64,000 nt of DNA from the NCBI GenBank assembly GCA_947496465.1, contig CANMCX010000002.1, forward strand, positions 682,001 to 746,000, read 5' to 3'. The notes under the pieces were generated by a model, which was not told the DNA's origin, made no database searches, and was given only the letters and a program-made list of their open reading frames with translations. This document shows positions 53,040-62,785 of the stretch, in pieces (positions within the stretch are counted from its first letter, which is position 1; the number at the start of each line of letters is the position of its first letter). A program made the translations under genes and the position numbers. The stretch is from Marinifilum_A sediminis (GTDB lineage: Bacteria > Bacteroidota > Bacteroidia > Bacteroidales > Marinifilaceae).

Positions 53040-53982
53040 AACTTTTAATATTCATTTTTTTAATTATAAATCTAAAAAAATCTAAGATTATATTCGGAAA
53101 ATATTTATAAAGAAAATTTATTGTTTGTAACCTTAAACTCATTTTTTTATTCTGCAAAGGAACATCTTTCCAACAAGAAAGTGATTTGTAAAATAAATAC
53201 CTATCTTTCATCGGATGAGTACAATTAATATCCCAAGGTCTGTTAAAGAAAGCCGATAAATAATGTATAATTACAGGCTTACTAATTGCTTCCTGAATAA
53301 TTCCTGTACTATAATATTCATCCATATTTAAAAAACGGTTTCTTTTATATGTAAAGAATCCACTCATCAAATTATATTTGGGGTGTATTATCTTAATTCT
53401 TCCTTTACAAACCTCATTAACAACACCTTCACTAAGAACTGGGGGATTGCCTTTATGTCTCGCTATACATTCAATAAATTTTTGCTCAATATTTTGTTTC
53501 CTAAATTCTTTTAAATTTATAAGAACGACACCATCATTAATAAATTTATCCGATTTACTAAGATTTAATTGTTTTTTTGCATCGACGGTATATGTTTCAA
53601 CACCAGCAAGCAAGTTGTTAGATAATTCAATTCCCCAAAATTCAGATATGGAGCTATTGATTATTGTATCGCTATCTATGTATAAAATTTTATCAATACC
53701 TTCAATTCTTGAGAAAAACAACTTTGCATATATAGTTTCAATGTGACGCCCAAGTGCATTAATTTTTAAATTGAAGCATATGTCATAAAAAGGGATTACA
53801 ATAAGTTTCCTTTTATAAGAATTAACAATTTCATTAAGTTTAAATAGATTACTTGAACTCACATCTTTTTCAATAAAATAAATATTTATTGTTTCAACTT
53901 CTTTACTATTTTCAAGTAAAGAAATTAGAGATATTCCAGTATGTTGAATGTAAGCATCGTTGCAAGAGTAAGCTATATTCAT
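53032..53982 (-). CDS. GT8-family glycosyltransferase
   Basis: This 316-residue transferase of the LPS galactosyl/glucosyltransferase (GT8) family opens MNIAYSCNDAYIQHTGISLISLLEN. It has the metal-binding DxD in ILYIDSDTII, NDGVVLINLKEFR and the late HYLSAFFNRPW segment typical of the family. It is retaining and usually transfers Gal or Glc. It overlaps fnlA by 8 bases. Confidence 0.9.
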   Translation of the reverse strand: MNIAYSCNDAYIQHTGISLISLLENSKEVETINIYFIEKDVSSSNLFKLNEIVNSYKRKLIVIPFYDICFNLKINALGRHIETIYAKLFFSRIEGIDKILYIDSDTIINSSISEFWGIELSNNLLAGVETYTVDAKKQLNLSKSDKFINDGVVLINLKEFRKQNIEQKFIECIARHKGNPPVLSEGVVNEVCKGRIKIIHPKYNLMSGFFTYKRNRFLNMDEYYSTGIIQEAISKPVIIHYLSAFFNRPWDINCTHPMKDRYLFYKSLSCWKDVPLQNKKMSLRLQTINFLYKYFPNIILDFFRFIIKKMNIKSYV

Positions 53983-54045
53983 TTATTTAGAAGTTAAGAT
54001 TAGTTTTAATATAGAATTTGGTAGTTACATAAAACACTAATTTAA

Positions 54046-55212
54046 TTAGTATAAATACTGACTATCAAACATTTTTTCACGCAAAATAGATTCTTCTTTT
54101 GTCAAAATGGAGGAATACGGTAAATATCTGTTGTAATTAGATATTCCCGAAATATCCGCAAAATACTGACCCTTTAATTTAAGAACAAGAAACAGTACCA
54201 TAATAAAAGTAACTTTTAAATTTATTGATTTATTTGAATAACGAGTATATATAGTTAGACCTATTAAATCCGTAAATGCTAATAATAAAAAAGGAAAAAA
54301 GAATTGAATATACCTAACAAATATTTGAACATTAATAGAAAAAATCGACATTAGAATACATAAAATAATTAAAAATTCATAATCTAGTCTTTTATTTTTT
54401 ATTTTTTTTAATCTTACAACCGCCAAATATGGTAATAATACATTTGAAATTACTGTAGTAATGACACCAAATATATTTAGCACCTGTCCTGAATATTGAG
54501 AATTCAAATATAATTCACTCTTCCTTATAAGACTTTTTGAAACAGCAATCTTTTCAAAAATAAATTTAATATTTTCACCTATAATAATTGAAAGAATAAT
54601 TGCAATAAATAGATAAAAGATCCCGTATTTAGTCATTTTCAATTTTGTTAAAAACGGGATAATTAAAAGTATAATTGCTGATACATGCATCATAATTGCT
54701 AAAACACAGAATATATAATACATAATCCATTTCTTCTGTCTCAAATAATCATATGAGCCAAGAAATATTGCAATAGCCATAGAAGCTCGCATTACTTCAA
54801 AATTAAAACTTACATATAAAGTTAAATAATATAACAGAATTGCTGTAAATACGTATTTTGTGTGTTTTTTAAAAAAATTTACGATTATTAAATTAACAAA
54901 GACAGCATGAATAATCTGTAAAACAAAAAAATCAGGTGAAATTGTTTTTGCAAAAACTTCAATAATAAAATATAATGGGGCATGTGGAGAGAAAATAATA
55001 TCTTGATAAGTTAAGATATCAAAGGTTGGAATGTATTCATAGTACTTCATGTACTGCATCGTATCTAATCCAATTCTATAACGAAACCCAGAGAGAATTA
55101 TGAGAAGAAAAGACGCAAAATATATACTAAATTTTCTTCCCCTTACCTGCTTAGAAACATCAAACTTAAAAGTGAATAGTAATAACACACAAAGTACAAC
55201 GAGATAGACCAT
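54046..55212 (-). CDS. EpsG/Wzy-like polysaccharide polymerase
   Basis: This 388-residue polytopic membrane protein has about ten helices and the EpsG-family start (LSGFRYRIGLDTMQYMKYYEYIPTF). Its FEVMRASMAIAIFLGSYDYL segment is typical of these proteins. It probably polymerises the lipid-linked repeat units on the periplasmic side, the Wzy role; no other polymerase candidate is present. It lies 63 bases before GT8 and 4 bases after a GT4 gene. Very AT-rich. Confidence 0.85.
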   Translation of the reverse strand: MVYLVVLCVLLLFTFKFDVSKQVRGRKFSIYFASFLLIILSGFRYRIGLDTMQYMKYYEYIPTFDILTYQDIIFSPHAPLYFIIEVFAKTISPDFFVLQIIHAVFVNLIIVNFFKKHTKYVFTAILLYYLTLYVSFNFEVMRASMAIAIFLGSYDYLRQKKWIMYYIFCVLAIMMHVSAIILLIIPFLTKLKMTKYGIFYLFIAIILSIIIGENIKFIFEKIAVSKSLIRKSELYLNSQYSGQVLNIFGVITTVISNVLLPYLAVVRLKKIKNKRLDYEFLIILCILMSIFSINVQIFVRYIQFFFPFLLLAFTDLIGLTIYTRYSNKSINLKVTFIMVLFLVLKLKGQYFADISGISNYNRYLPYSSILTKEESILREKMFDSQYLY

Positions 55213-55216
55213 TAGT

Positions 55217-56416
55217 TTATAGGCATTTATATATGTTTGAATATTCTTGAGCTACTTTTTTTGTAGAGAAAAATTCGCAGGCAACTTCTCTGCAATTTAT
55301 TGAAAGTTTTTCTTTTGATATAATTAAATTATTTATCTCCTTTAGATTCATATTGTCAAGAACCAACCCAGTATTGTATTTTTCTATTATTTCCTTTGCT
55401 CCAAGTACATTTGAGTTTGTAACAATAGGTAATCCCATTGCTAGATATTCTGCTGATTTTATGCTCATACGTATATCTTTTTTTGTCATTATGTTTAGAC
55501 CAAAATCCGTAATTGCTAAGTTGTTGGGCATTTCGTCCAAATCGCAGGAAATCGCAATATACTCTTCTTCTCTAATACCATAAAGGTTAAATGAGTTTTT
55601 AAGTTGAGCAATATTTAAGGTAATAAATAGAAATCGGTGTTTTATATTTAGCATTCTTAATTGAATGATGAACTCTGCATATGTGTTAGGATCGTTCCAT
55701 GAATTGTTTAAACTACCTGAATAACAAAATACTATCTCGTCATTCCCAATTCCTAACTGACTTCTTAGTCGTTTCTTTGTTTCCTTGTCTGGTCTAAATT
55801 TATTAGTATCTACATTATTTGGAATTTCTACAAACTCAGTATTATATTTTGCTTTTTTAAAATGATCAGTATAGGTACGAGTAATAGAGACAGTAACATT
55901 AGCATTGTTTAAATATATTTTTTCAATATATTTCCAAATATTATATGTTATTCTCTCCTTTCCAGATATTAATTGTTCCTCTGGAAAGCTTGATCTTGGA
56001 TCAAAAACTATTTTTGCTGACGACAATTTTTTAATTGCAATTGACGCCAGTGTAATAGGATAAGAACGACAATGTAAAATAGAAATCTTTTTTATGATTT
56101 TGTAAAATAGTAGAATAGGAAAACTTTGCAAGAATACAAAAGGAAATATGTACCACTTTCCCGAAGACAAGCCCAATCTTGGGATCTTAAAGCAAGGTAC
56201 TTGTATTAAGGATATATTACTTTGTTTTAAAATTGAAATAGTTTTTTTTATTTTCTCTTTTTGAGAAAACATTTTATAGAATGGCTGAAATGCAACAATA
56301 CAAATATTGTCTTGCGGTTCTATTCTTTGTTTTTCAATTAATACATCATATACCTGACTTCTAATTATTGCAGAATTTAAATTCTCACACCAAATTGTAT
56401 ATGCTATGTTAGCCAT
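55217..56416 (-). CDS. GT4-family glycosyltransferase
   Basis: This 399-residue GT-B protein has an acceptor domain with LHCRSYPITLASIAIKKL and FDPRSSFPEEQL, and a donor domain with FCYSGSLNNSWNDP and IKSAEYLAMGLPIVTNSNVLGAKEI. It resembles GT1/GT4-type enzymes of exopolysaccharide loci. Donor and linkage cannot be read. It is immediately upstream of the polymerase gene. Confidence 0.83.
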   Translation of the reverse strand: MANIAYTIWCENLNSAIIRSQVYDVLIEKQRIEPQDNICIVAFQPFYKMFSQKEKIKKTISILKQSNISLIQVPCFKIPRLGLSSGKWYIFPFVFLQSFPILLFYKIIKKISILHCRSYPITLASIAIKKLSSAKIVFDPRSSFPEEQLISGKERITYNIWKYIEKIYLNNANVTVSITRTYTDHFKKAKYNTEFVEIPNNVDTNKFRPDKETKKRLRSQLGIGNDEIVFCYSGSLNNSWNDPNTYAEFIIQLRMLNIKHRFLFITLNIAQLKNSFNLYGIREEEYIAISCDLDEMPNNLAITDFGLNIMTKKDIRMSIKSAEYLAMGLPIVTNSNVLGAKEIIEKYNTGLVLDNMNLKEINNLIISKEKLSINCREVACEFFSTKKVAQEYSNIYKCL

Positions 56417-56561
56417 TGAATTTTCTTATTTTTAAAATTTTCTAATGAGTCTTTTAATCTTTAGCTCGTAAAATTGAAGTCTATATTTTGAGGACAAATT
56501 ATCATTTTATTCAAAAATGCTTTATTAAACGAATAATCTTTGCCATTATCGATGGCACATT

Positions 56562-57716
56562 TTAATTACTTGATAAATCAATTCCTTCCCAAATTTCTTT
56601 CCACATTTTTGAATTGCTATTTATCAATTCGTCATGTTTCGATTGTAATAGATCTCTTTCCTGATTGTTGTTATTGGGATCTAATAATGAAATAATTTTG
56701 CTGATTAAAATATCGTATTCATTATTTATGTCTACAATATTTGAATCAATACCAAAATCACCAAATAATAATTCATATTTGTGACTCCAACTAGTTGCAA
56801 TACAAGGTACACATTGACTTAATGCACTAGCAACACCATGATACCTAGATGATATAACAAGATAAGAATTACCTATTACACCTTTAATTTCTTTTGCATT
56901 TAAGTTATTAACGATCTCTACTTTTTTAGTTAATCGATTATTGATATTTCTACATACTTTTAAATCCTTAATCCCCTCATGATTTAATATAAAGACATGT
57001 TTACCCTTGTTTTGTATTTCCGTAATTACCTTCTCAAAAAGTTCATAATATTCGAGTTTACTTATATTTGTTTGAGAATACATTTTTCTATTTGGAATAA
57101 TACAAACCGCATCTTCCAAGTGACTGTATTTTCGAGGGGTTATACCTTTAGTTGGGAATGTAAAATCTGGATAAACAAGTATTCTTTTTGGATCAACATT
57201 TTCATTTAACAAGAATTCTTTTGACACATTATCACGCGCAACAATCAGGTCTACATAATTATTTAAAATTTCTACAGTTTTTTTACTATTTGGTAAATTA
57301 AATGGTCCAAATGCTTGAGGTAGAAATATAATTTTTGTCCCATTCTCCTTTAATTTCCTATAATATTTCTCTAACAATTCAATATATTTATCTGAATATT
57401 TCCATTGATCACCATACCTAAATCCACCGGCATCTATAACCAAATCAATATTTTTTTCAGCAAAAAGGTCAGTAAAAAAATGATATGGTAATTTTAAACG
57501 ATTAATAATTTCTCTTATGTAAGGTCCATATATTAATCTTTGTCTTAAAGAGATTCTAACTTTAAGATTTGTTTTAATATATTTCAAGTTTGTTGTAAAT
57601 GAATTTAATGTTACTCTTGAAGTTGGCATTTTATGTTCTATTTCTTCAAGTATTGAATAAAGCATTAATTCTGCACCTTTATTCTCTGTGCCTGTTCCGT
57701 CAATCTGAATTTTCAT
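56562..57716 (-). CDS. Polysaccharide pyruvyl transferase family protein
   Basis: This 384-residue protein opens with the family pattern IDGTGTENKGAELML. DLVIDAGGFRYGDQW and FLPQAFGPF follow in the middle, and ISSRYHGVASALSQCVPCIATSWSHKY is the donor-site segment near the end. These enzymes transfer pyruvate from PEP as a ketal onto a sugar, or in some cases act as related glycosyl-type transferases. The decayed reading frame at 57719-58058 lies immediately before it. Confidence 0.9.
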   Translation of the reverse strand: MKIQIDGTGTENKGAELMLYSILEEIEHKMPTSRVTLNSFTTNLKYIKTNLKVRISLRQRLIYGPYIREIINRLKLPYHFFTDLFAEKNIDLVIDAGGFRYGDQWKYSDKYIELLEKYYRKLKENGTKIIFLPQAFGPFNLPNSKKTVEILNNYVDLIVARDNVSKEFLLNENVDPKRILVYPDFTFPTKGITPRKYSHLEDAVCIIPNRKMYSQTNISKLEYYELFEKVITEIQNKGKHVFILNHEGIKDLKVCRNINNRLTKKVEIVNNLNAKEIKGVIGNSYLVISSRYHGVASALSQCVPCIATSWSHKYELLFGDFGIDSNIVDINNEYDILISKIISLLDPNNNNQERDLLQSKHDELINSNSKMWKEIWEGIDLSSN

Positions 57717-57718
57717 AT

Positions 57719-58058
57719 TTAATTGTATTTGATTACTGATTTCACATCGTTTTTAACAGATGGTACTCCAAAATTAGGTGCCGCATAACTCACTGATATT
57801 GTTCTAACGAATTGTTCCCAGTTTTTAAAGGTTAAAAAAAATTCTTTAGCCTCATTTTGTTTGTAGAAATATCTGACCGACTGCCTTATTAAGATAATAC
57901 CGGATTAACAATCGCTGTTTACTTAATACCAAAAATTTACTATAGGTAATACTGCTTTTTATTCTCTCACTATTAAAATATTGATTAAGTATACCAAAAT
58001 TCCATATAACCATATATGAATCATAGATTTTATAATTACATAAACTTGGTTTGAGATA
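57719..58058 (-). pseudogene. Decayed gene remnant between wzx and the pyruvyltransferase gene
   Basis: Read on the minus strand, the frame directly after the wzx stop is open and protein-like (KIYDSYMVIWNFGILNQ, LLIRYYLNKAV). It stops at a TGA, while a +1 frame continues (RYFYKQNEAKEFFLTFKNW) to a TAA at 57719-57721 with SVSYAAPNFGVPS. There is no start codon. This looks like the C-terminal part of a lost gene with one frameshift; I cannot name the family. Confidence 0.45.
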
Positions 58059-59495
58059 TCATTTTGTTTTTAACAGTTTAACTTTTAATAATTTAATCAT
58101 TTCCTTTTCAAAATAAAGTATTACAATCAAATAAAATAGGAAATAAAAAATACTAATTACGATCCAATTCATATTAGGACAAATAAATTTCAATATAAAT
58201 ATTAATATTGAACTAATACTAACAGATAGAACGGCTCCTTTGACAGCTAAAATAATCTCAATTAATTTTATTTTAATGTGTTTTTTTAAAAATATAAGTG
58301 CTACAATCACCAAACTAATTTTATTTACCAGTATAGCTATTGTCGCACCTAACAATCCCCATCCTATAATACCAAAATATAAACCAGGTATTAAAATAAA
58401 AAGTGTTATTCCCAGTATAATCTTAAACTCTAGTCCAGGGTATCCAAGTCCGCGTAACAAAGATGCAAAAGAATTAATTATTAAATGAATCATAACCGCG
58501 ATTGATAAAACCCTTAGAGGGAGGACTGCATCTCCCCAATTAGTCCCAAATATATCTAAAATCATTTCCTTTCCAAAAAGGACAAAAAAGAACATAATAG
58601 GATAAATCATGATTGCATTTATATTAACAATCATCAAAAAATAGCTTTTAAGTTTACTTTTATTTTTCTGTAGTTGTCCAAATACAGGATACATTACTTT
58701 ATTTAAAATAGAACTTATAGCTTGTCGAAGCGTTTCCGTTAATGAAAAGGCTAAAGTATATACACCTAAAGAACTTGCTCCCAATAATTTCCCAATAATT
58801 AAATTATCTGCATTGTACGTAATCGTGCTAAAAACAGATGTTCCGGTCGAATAAACACTAAAACCAATTATTTCTTTAAAATAACTTTTAATCCATTCTA
58901 ATTTTGGAATCCAACGTGTAGTGAGAAATAATAAAGGAACAGTAAGAACTGATATTATCGCATTATTTAAAACCAAAGCCCAAACTCCAAACCCAATATA
59001 AGCAGTATATAAACCAACAAACCCAGCAATCAAAGCTGCACTATTATTAATAAGGGCTAATTTTTTAAAGTTCATTGAACGAGTTAGAATAACCGTGTGT
59101 ATTAAATTGAGTGGTTTTAACAAAATGCCAAGACTTAACACTGGGATTAATTGAAGGAGAAGTGGTTCGTTATAAAATGAAGCGGCAATTGGTCCTATAC
59201 CAAAGCACATTAATAAATATAATCCTACTCCCCAAATTAATCCTGACCAAAATGCCGTATTGAATAATCGTTCTGCATCCTGATTTTCTTTTTTCTGAAT
59301 TAGGGCGGCTCCCATGCCAAGCTCGGATGCAGCAAAAACTACCCCGATAAAAATAGTTGTCATTCCAACTAATCCAAAGTCTTTAGGTAAAATTAGTTTT
59401 GCTAATACTAATTTGACAAGAAAGCGAAACGTAAAACTGAATGCAAATTCAAAACTAGCCCATTTTATTCCTTTAAATATAATTTTTGCTTTCAA
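58059..59495 (-). CDS. Wzx-type flippase (polysaccharide transporter, MOP superfamily)
   Basis: This 478-residue inner-membrane protein has about 12-14 helices and the Wzx/PST start KGIKWASFEFAFSF, then LPKDFGLVGMTTIFIG and the family-typical ALIQKKENQDAERLFNTAFWSGL. It flips the undecaprenyl-linked repeat unit to the periplasm. The apparent first codon is a TTG at 59495; the frame upstream contains a stop before any ATG, so TTG seems to be the real start. With the EpsG-like polymerase it indicates a Wzx/Wzy-dependent pathway. Confidence 0.9.
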   Translation of the reverse strand: MKAKIIFKGIKWASFEFAFSFTFRFLVKLVLAKLILPKDFGLVGMTTIFIGVVFAASELGMGAALIQKKENQDAERLFNTAFWSGLIWGVGLYLLMCFGIGPIAASFYNEPLLLQLIPVLSLGILLKPLNLIHTVILTRSMNFKKLALINNSAALIAGFVGLYTAYIGFGVWALVLNNAIISVLTVPLLFLTTRWIPKLEWIKSYFKEIIGFSVYSTGTSVFSTITYNADNLIIGKLLGASSLGVYTLAFSLTETLRQAISSILNKVMYPVFGQLQKNKSKLKSYFLMIVNINAIMIYPIMFFFVLFGKEMILDIFGTNWGDAVLPLRVLSIAVMIHLIINSFASLLRGLGYPGLEFKIILGITLFILIPGLYFGIIGWGLLGATIAILVNKISLVIVALIFLKKHIKIKLIEIILAVKGAVLSVSISSILIFILKFICPNMNWIVISIFYFLFYLIVILYFEKEMIKLLKVKLLKTK

Positions 59496-60034
59496 ATTAT
59501 TATGGTTTATTTAGTTGTCTACTCGTTTTTTGATTCCGTAACGTTGCAAAATTTGAACACTTTTAATATATGCAGCAATAAATATGATATTTCAGATGCC
59601 TTAATGAAAAAAATATAATTTTTGAATACATTCTTCTAATTTCACCATGTATAATATTCACATATTGCCCTACTAAAAACTTAAACATACTTGTTGGAGG
59701 AATCGAAGTATCACTTTTATAGCTTCATCAATTAAATTTTTAACACTTCCAACCTTCGCAGGTAATGTACTTGAATATTACAACTAGAAAGCATCTAAAC
59801 TTTTAATATATCAGAACTAAATCTTGCATAACATAGTACTTTTTTTATCCTTATCTGTGAGCACGAAATCATTGATTATTTTGCTAGACTCACCAACGAC
59901 AACCTTAACAGCAATGCTTCTATCAAACTACCAAACAACTACGTTCTATTCATAGCTACAGTTGTATCCTTATCACAAAGGAAACTCTTATTGTCTCTTA
60001 TAAATATTTTAAACATACTTCTTGTTTAACTAAA
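59496..60034. other. Long non-coding interval containing a gene remnant
   Basis: About 540 bases separate wzx and rfbB in an otherwise tight locus. The part nearer rfbB holds a decayed reading frame (59817-60016). A similar short string (AAACATACTT) occurs at 59684-59693 and 60012-60020. I see no intact gene. Confidence 0.5.
59817..60016 (-). pseudogene. Possible remnant of a CBS-domain sugar nucleotidyltransferase
   Basis: On the minus strand an ATG at 60016 opens a 25-codon stretch (MFKIFIRDNKSFLCDKDTTV) ending at TAG. A shifted frame continues IAVKVVVGESSKIINDFVLTDKD to a TAG at 59817-59819. The start and the VVV...DKD pattern recall the N-terminal CBS region of nucleotidyltransferases found in polysaccharide loci. 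Too short and too broken to be functional; the assignment is tentative. Confidence 0.35.
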
Positions 60035-61084
60035 TCACCCTTTATACATGGCTTCATAATACTGCTCATATTCTCCAGAAGTAATACTATCCATCCACTC
60101 TTTATTCTCTAAATACCACTTCACAGTTTTTTCAATCCCTTCTTCAAATTGTAAAGTAGGCTCCCACCCTAATTCTTTTTTTAATTTAGTTGCATCAATT
60201 GCATAACGTACATCGTGTCCTGCACGATCAGTTACATAAGTAATTAATTTTTCAGAAGTTCCTTTTTTACGACCTAACAAGCGATCGGTTGTTGCGATCA
60301 ATACTTTAATTAAGTCTATATTCTTCCATTCGTTAAAACCACCAATATTGTAAGTATCCCCTAATTTACCTTTATGAAAAATAACATCAATAGCACGTGC
60401 GTGGTCGTTTACAAATAACCAATCGCGTACATTTTCACCTTTTCCGTAGACGGGTAATGGCTTGTCATTGCATATATTGTTGATAAAAAGCGGAATTAAT
60501 TTTTCTGGAAACTGGTAAGAACCGTAGTTATTCGAGCAATTGGATATTACTGTTGGTAATCCAAATGTATCTTGAAAAGCACGTACAAAATGATCAGAAG
60601 AAGCTTTTGATGCCGAATAGGGTGAGTGTGGATCATAAGAAGTTCCTTCAGTAAAGAAGCCTTCATCTCCTAAAGAGCCATACACCTCGTCGGTTGAAAC
60701 ATGATAAAACAATTTATCCTCAAAATTGCCATCCCATACGTGCTTTGCCGCTTGCAATAAAGATAAAGTTCCCATCACATTGGTTTGTGCAAAAGAAAAA
60801 GGATCTTTAATAGATCTGTCCACATGCGACTCTGCAGCCAAATGAATTACGCCTTCAACCTGATAATCAATAAATATTTTCTGAATCTTTTCAAAATCAC
60901 AGATGTCGCACTTTACGAATTCGTAGTTTGGCTTGTCTTCTACATCTTTTAGATTTGCCAAATTTCCAGCATAAGTCAAAACATCAATATTGATGATTTT
61001 ATACTCAGGATATTTGTTCACCAATAAACGAACCAAGTGAGAACCGATAAATCCGGCGCCGCCGGTGACTAGTATATTTTTCAT
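60035..61084 (-). CDS. rfbB: dTDP-glucose 4,6-dehydratase
   Basis: This 349-residue extended SDR catalyses the second step of dTDP-L-rhamnose synthesis. Motifs are LVTGGAGFIGSHLVR (NAD site), AAESHVDRSI, HVSTDEVYGSLG (Asp-Glu catalytic pair), SPYSASKASSDH (YxxxK) and NNYGSYQFPEKLIPLF. Standard length. It is the last of the four rfb genes. Confidence 0.97.
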   Translation of the reverse strand: MKNILVTGGAGFIGSHLVRLLVNKYPEYKIINIDVLTYAGNLANLKDVEDKPNYEFVKCDICDFEKIQKIFIDYQVEGVIHLAAESHVDRSIKDPFSFAQTNVMGTLSLLQAAKHVWDGNFEDKLFYHVSTDEVYGSLGDEGFFTEGTSYDPHSPYSASKASSDHFVRAFQDTFGLPTVISNCSNNYGSYQFPEKLIPLFINNICNDKPLPVYGKGENVRDWLFVNDHARAIDVIFHKGKLGDTYNIGGFNEWKNIDLIKVLIATTDRLLGRKKGTSEKLITYVTDRAGHDVRYAIDATKLKKELGWEPTLQFEEGIEKTVKWYLENKEWMDSITSGEYEQYYEAMYKG

Positions 61085-61137
61085 TTTTTTAAAATTGCTA
61101 AACTGTATTTTTTTAAATTGCTAGGAATTAGTTTACT

Positions 61138-62016
61138 CTATTCTTCAAATTTTTCTGTCTTTAATATATCAATGCAATCACAAAGAGAATCGCCCCAGTA
61201 TGGAATTTGAATTCCGAAATCTGCTTTAATCTTCGATTTATTCAAAACAGAATAGTGAGGACGAGCGGCTGGTGTCGGATAATCTTTACTTTCAATCGGA
61301 TTAACCTGACAGTCTACCTCTCCCATTATCATAATAGACTTGGCAAAATCGTACCAGGAAGCAGCACCCTCATTGGAAAAATGATAAACCTTTCCTTGAG
61401 TATCCAAACGTTCCGATTTGGAAAGAATCTCTAAACAGGCCTGAGCCAAATCTCTGGCGTAAGTCGGCGTACCCACCTGATCGCAGATCACTCCTAAGCT
61501 TTCTCTTTCAGCACCTAAACGCAGCATGGTTTTTACAAAATTATTTCCATAAATAGAATACAACCATGAAGTTCTTATTAAAATAGAATTCGAAGCCGAA
61601 TAAATGACTTGTAATTCACCTGCTCTTTTTGTTTTGCCATAAACACCCAAAGGGGAGACGGGCATTTTTTCGGAATAAGGGATATGAGAAGTACCATCGA
61701 AAACATAGTCGGTAGAGATGTGAATCAACTTTAAATGTTGATTTTCTGCAACAGCAACTAAATTTTCTACAGCCTTAGCGTTAACCAATTCTGCAAGTAC
61801 ACCATCCTTTTCAGCCTTATCAACCGCAGTATAAGCAGCACAATTAACGATGCCTTTAATGTTATTTTCTATTACAAATTGAGTCAACAAGTTTTTCTTG
61901 CAAATGTCCAATTCAGGTAAATCAGAATATACAAATTCAAAATTCGTATATTCAGAAGCTAAGGCTTTAATTTCAGAGCCTAACTGCCCGTTTGAACCAG
62001 TAATTAATACTTTCAT
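61138..62016 (-). CDS. rfbD: dTDP-4-dehydrorhamnose reductase
   Basis: This 292-residue SDR catalyses the last step to dTDP-L-rhamnose. Motifs are MKVLITGSNGQLGSEIKAL at the start, VNCAAYTAVDKAEKD, HISTDYVFDGT and YGKTKRAGE (YxxxK). The frame is open upstream to a TTG at 62040, but the ATG at 62016 gives the canonical N-terminus, so I used it. It follows rfbC by 32 bases. Confidence 0.96.
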   Translation of the reverse strand: MKVLITGSNGQLGSEIKALASEYTNFEFVYSDLPELDICKKNLLTQFVIENNIKGIVNCAAYTAVDKAEKDGVLAELVNAKAVENLVAVAENQHLKLIHISTDYVFDGTSHIPYSEKMPVSPLGVYGKTKRAGELQVIYSASNSILIRTSWLYSIYGNNFVKTMLRLGAERESLGVICDQVGTPTYARDLAQACLEILSKSERLDTQGKVYHFSNEGAASWYDFAKSIMIMGEVDCQVNPIESKDYPTPAARPHYSVLNKSKIKADFGIQIPYWGDSLCDCIDILKTEKFEE

Positions 62017-62048
62017 TTTATTTAAGGATAAAGTAAACAAAGGTAAGG

Positions 62049-62621
62049 CTAGATCAATGCTGATTTTTCAATGAAAAATGGATTTTCTGTTTCTGCTAAA
62101 GCCTTTAACTCTTTGTCTTTTCCCGAAAGTTGTATTTCCTCAACTGCAATTTGCCAATCAACTGCAATTTCTTCATCGTTCCAAGCAATACCAGAATCAT
62201 AATTGGGTGCATACCAATTGTCTACCTTGTAAGCAAAAATTGCTTTTTCGCTTAACACAACAAAACCATGAGCAAAACCTCTTGGCACAAACAACTGTCG
62301 TTTGTTTTCGCCTGTTAGGCTTACGGCAACGTATTTTTTGTAGGTTGCTGAACCTTCTCGCAAATCTACTGCAACATCTAAAACTTCACCTTCTACGCAA
62401 CGAACTAGTTTCGCCTGATTAAAAGGAGGTTTTTGAAAATGCAATCCACGCAATATGCCTCTTGATGATTTTGATTCATTGTCCTGAACAAAATTAACTG
62501 CGCCTATATTTTCTTCAAACTCTTTCTGATTAAAAGATTCGAAAAAGTAACCTCTTTCATCACCAAATACATTTGGTTCTAGTATGATGACCTCGGGTAT
62601 ATCTGTAGGTATAAAATTCAT
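62049..62621 (-). CDS. rfbC: dTDP-4-dehydrorhamnose 3,5-epimerase
   Basis: This 190-residue cupin-fold epimerase has GYFFESFNQKEFEE, FVQDNESKSSRGILRGLHFQ with the catalytic His, VDLREGSATYKKYVAV, FVPRGFAHGFVVLSE and YKVDNWYAP with the catalytic Tyr/Asp region. Standard length. It lies between rfbA and rfbD. Confidence 0.97.
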   Translation of the reverse strand: MNFIPTDIPEVIILEPNVFGDERGYFFESFNQKEFEENIGAVNFVQDNESKSSRGILRGLHFQKPPFNQAKLVRCVEGEVLDVAVDLREGSATYKKYVAVSLTGENKRQLFVPRGFAHGFVVLSEKAIFAYKVDNWYAPNYDSGIAWNDEEIAVDWQIAVEEIQLSGKDKELKALAETENPFFIEKSALI

Positions 62622-62785
62622 AGTTTTCTTGTTTAACCACTTACTAATTCAAAATATCTTTAAAAAAAGTAACCACTAAATACACAAATGCACACAATTT
62701 TTTAAAGTGTCGTTTTTTTAAAGAAGATGAACAGAATTTAATTTGTGAAAATCTGAGAAATTTATGGTTAAAACTATTTTTCAGA

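Noticed and set aside
62017..62040. Longer start (TTG) for rfbD
   Set aside because: The ATG at 62016 gives the canonical MKVLITG start.
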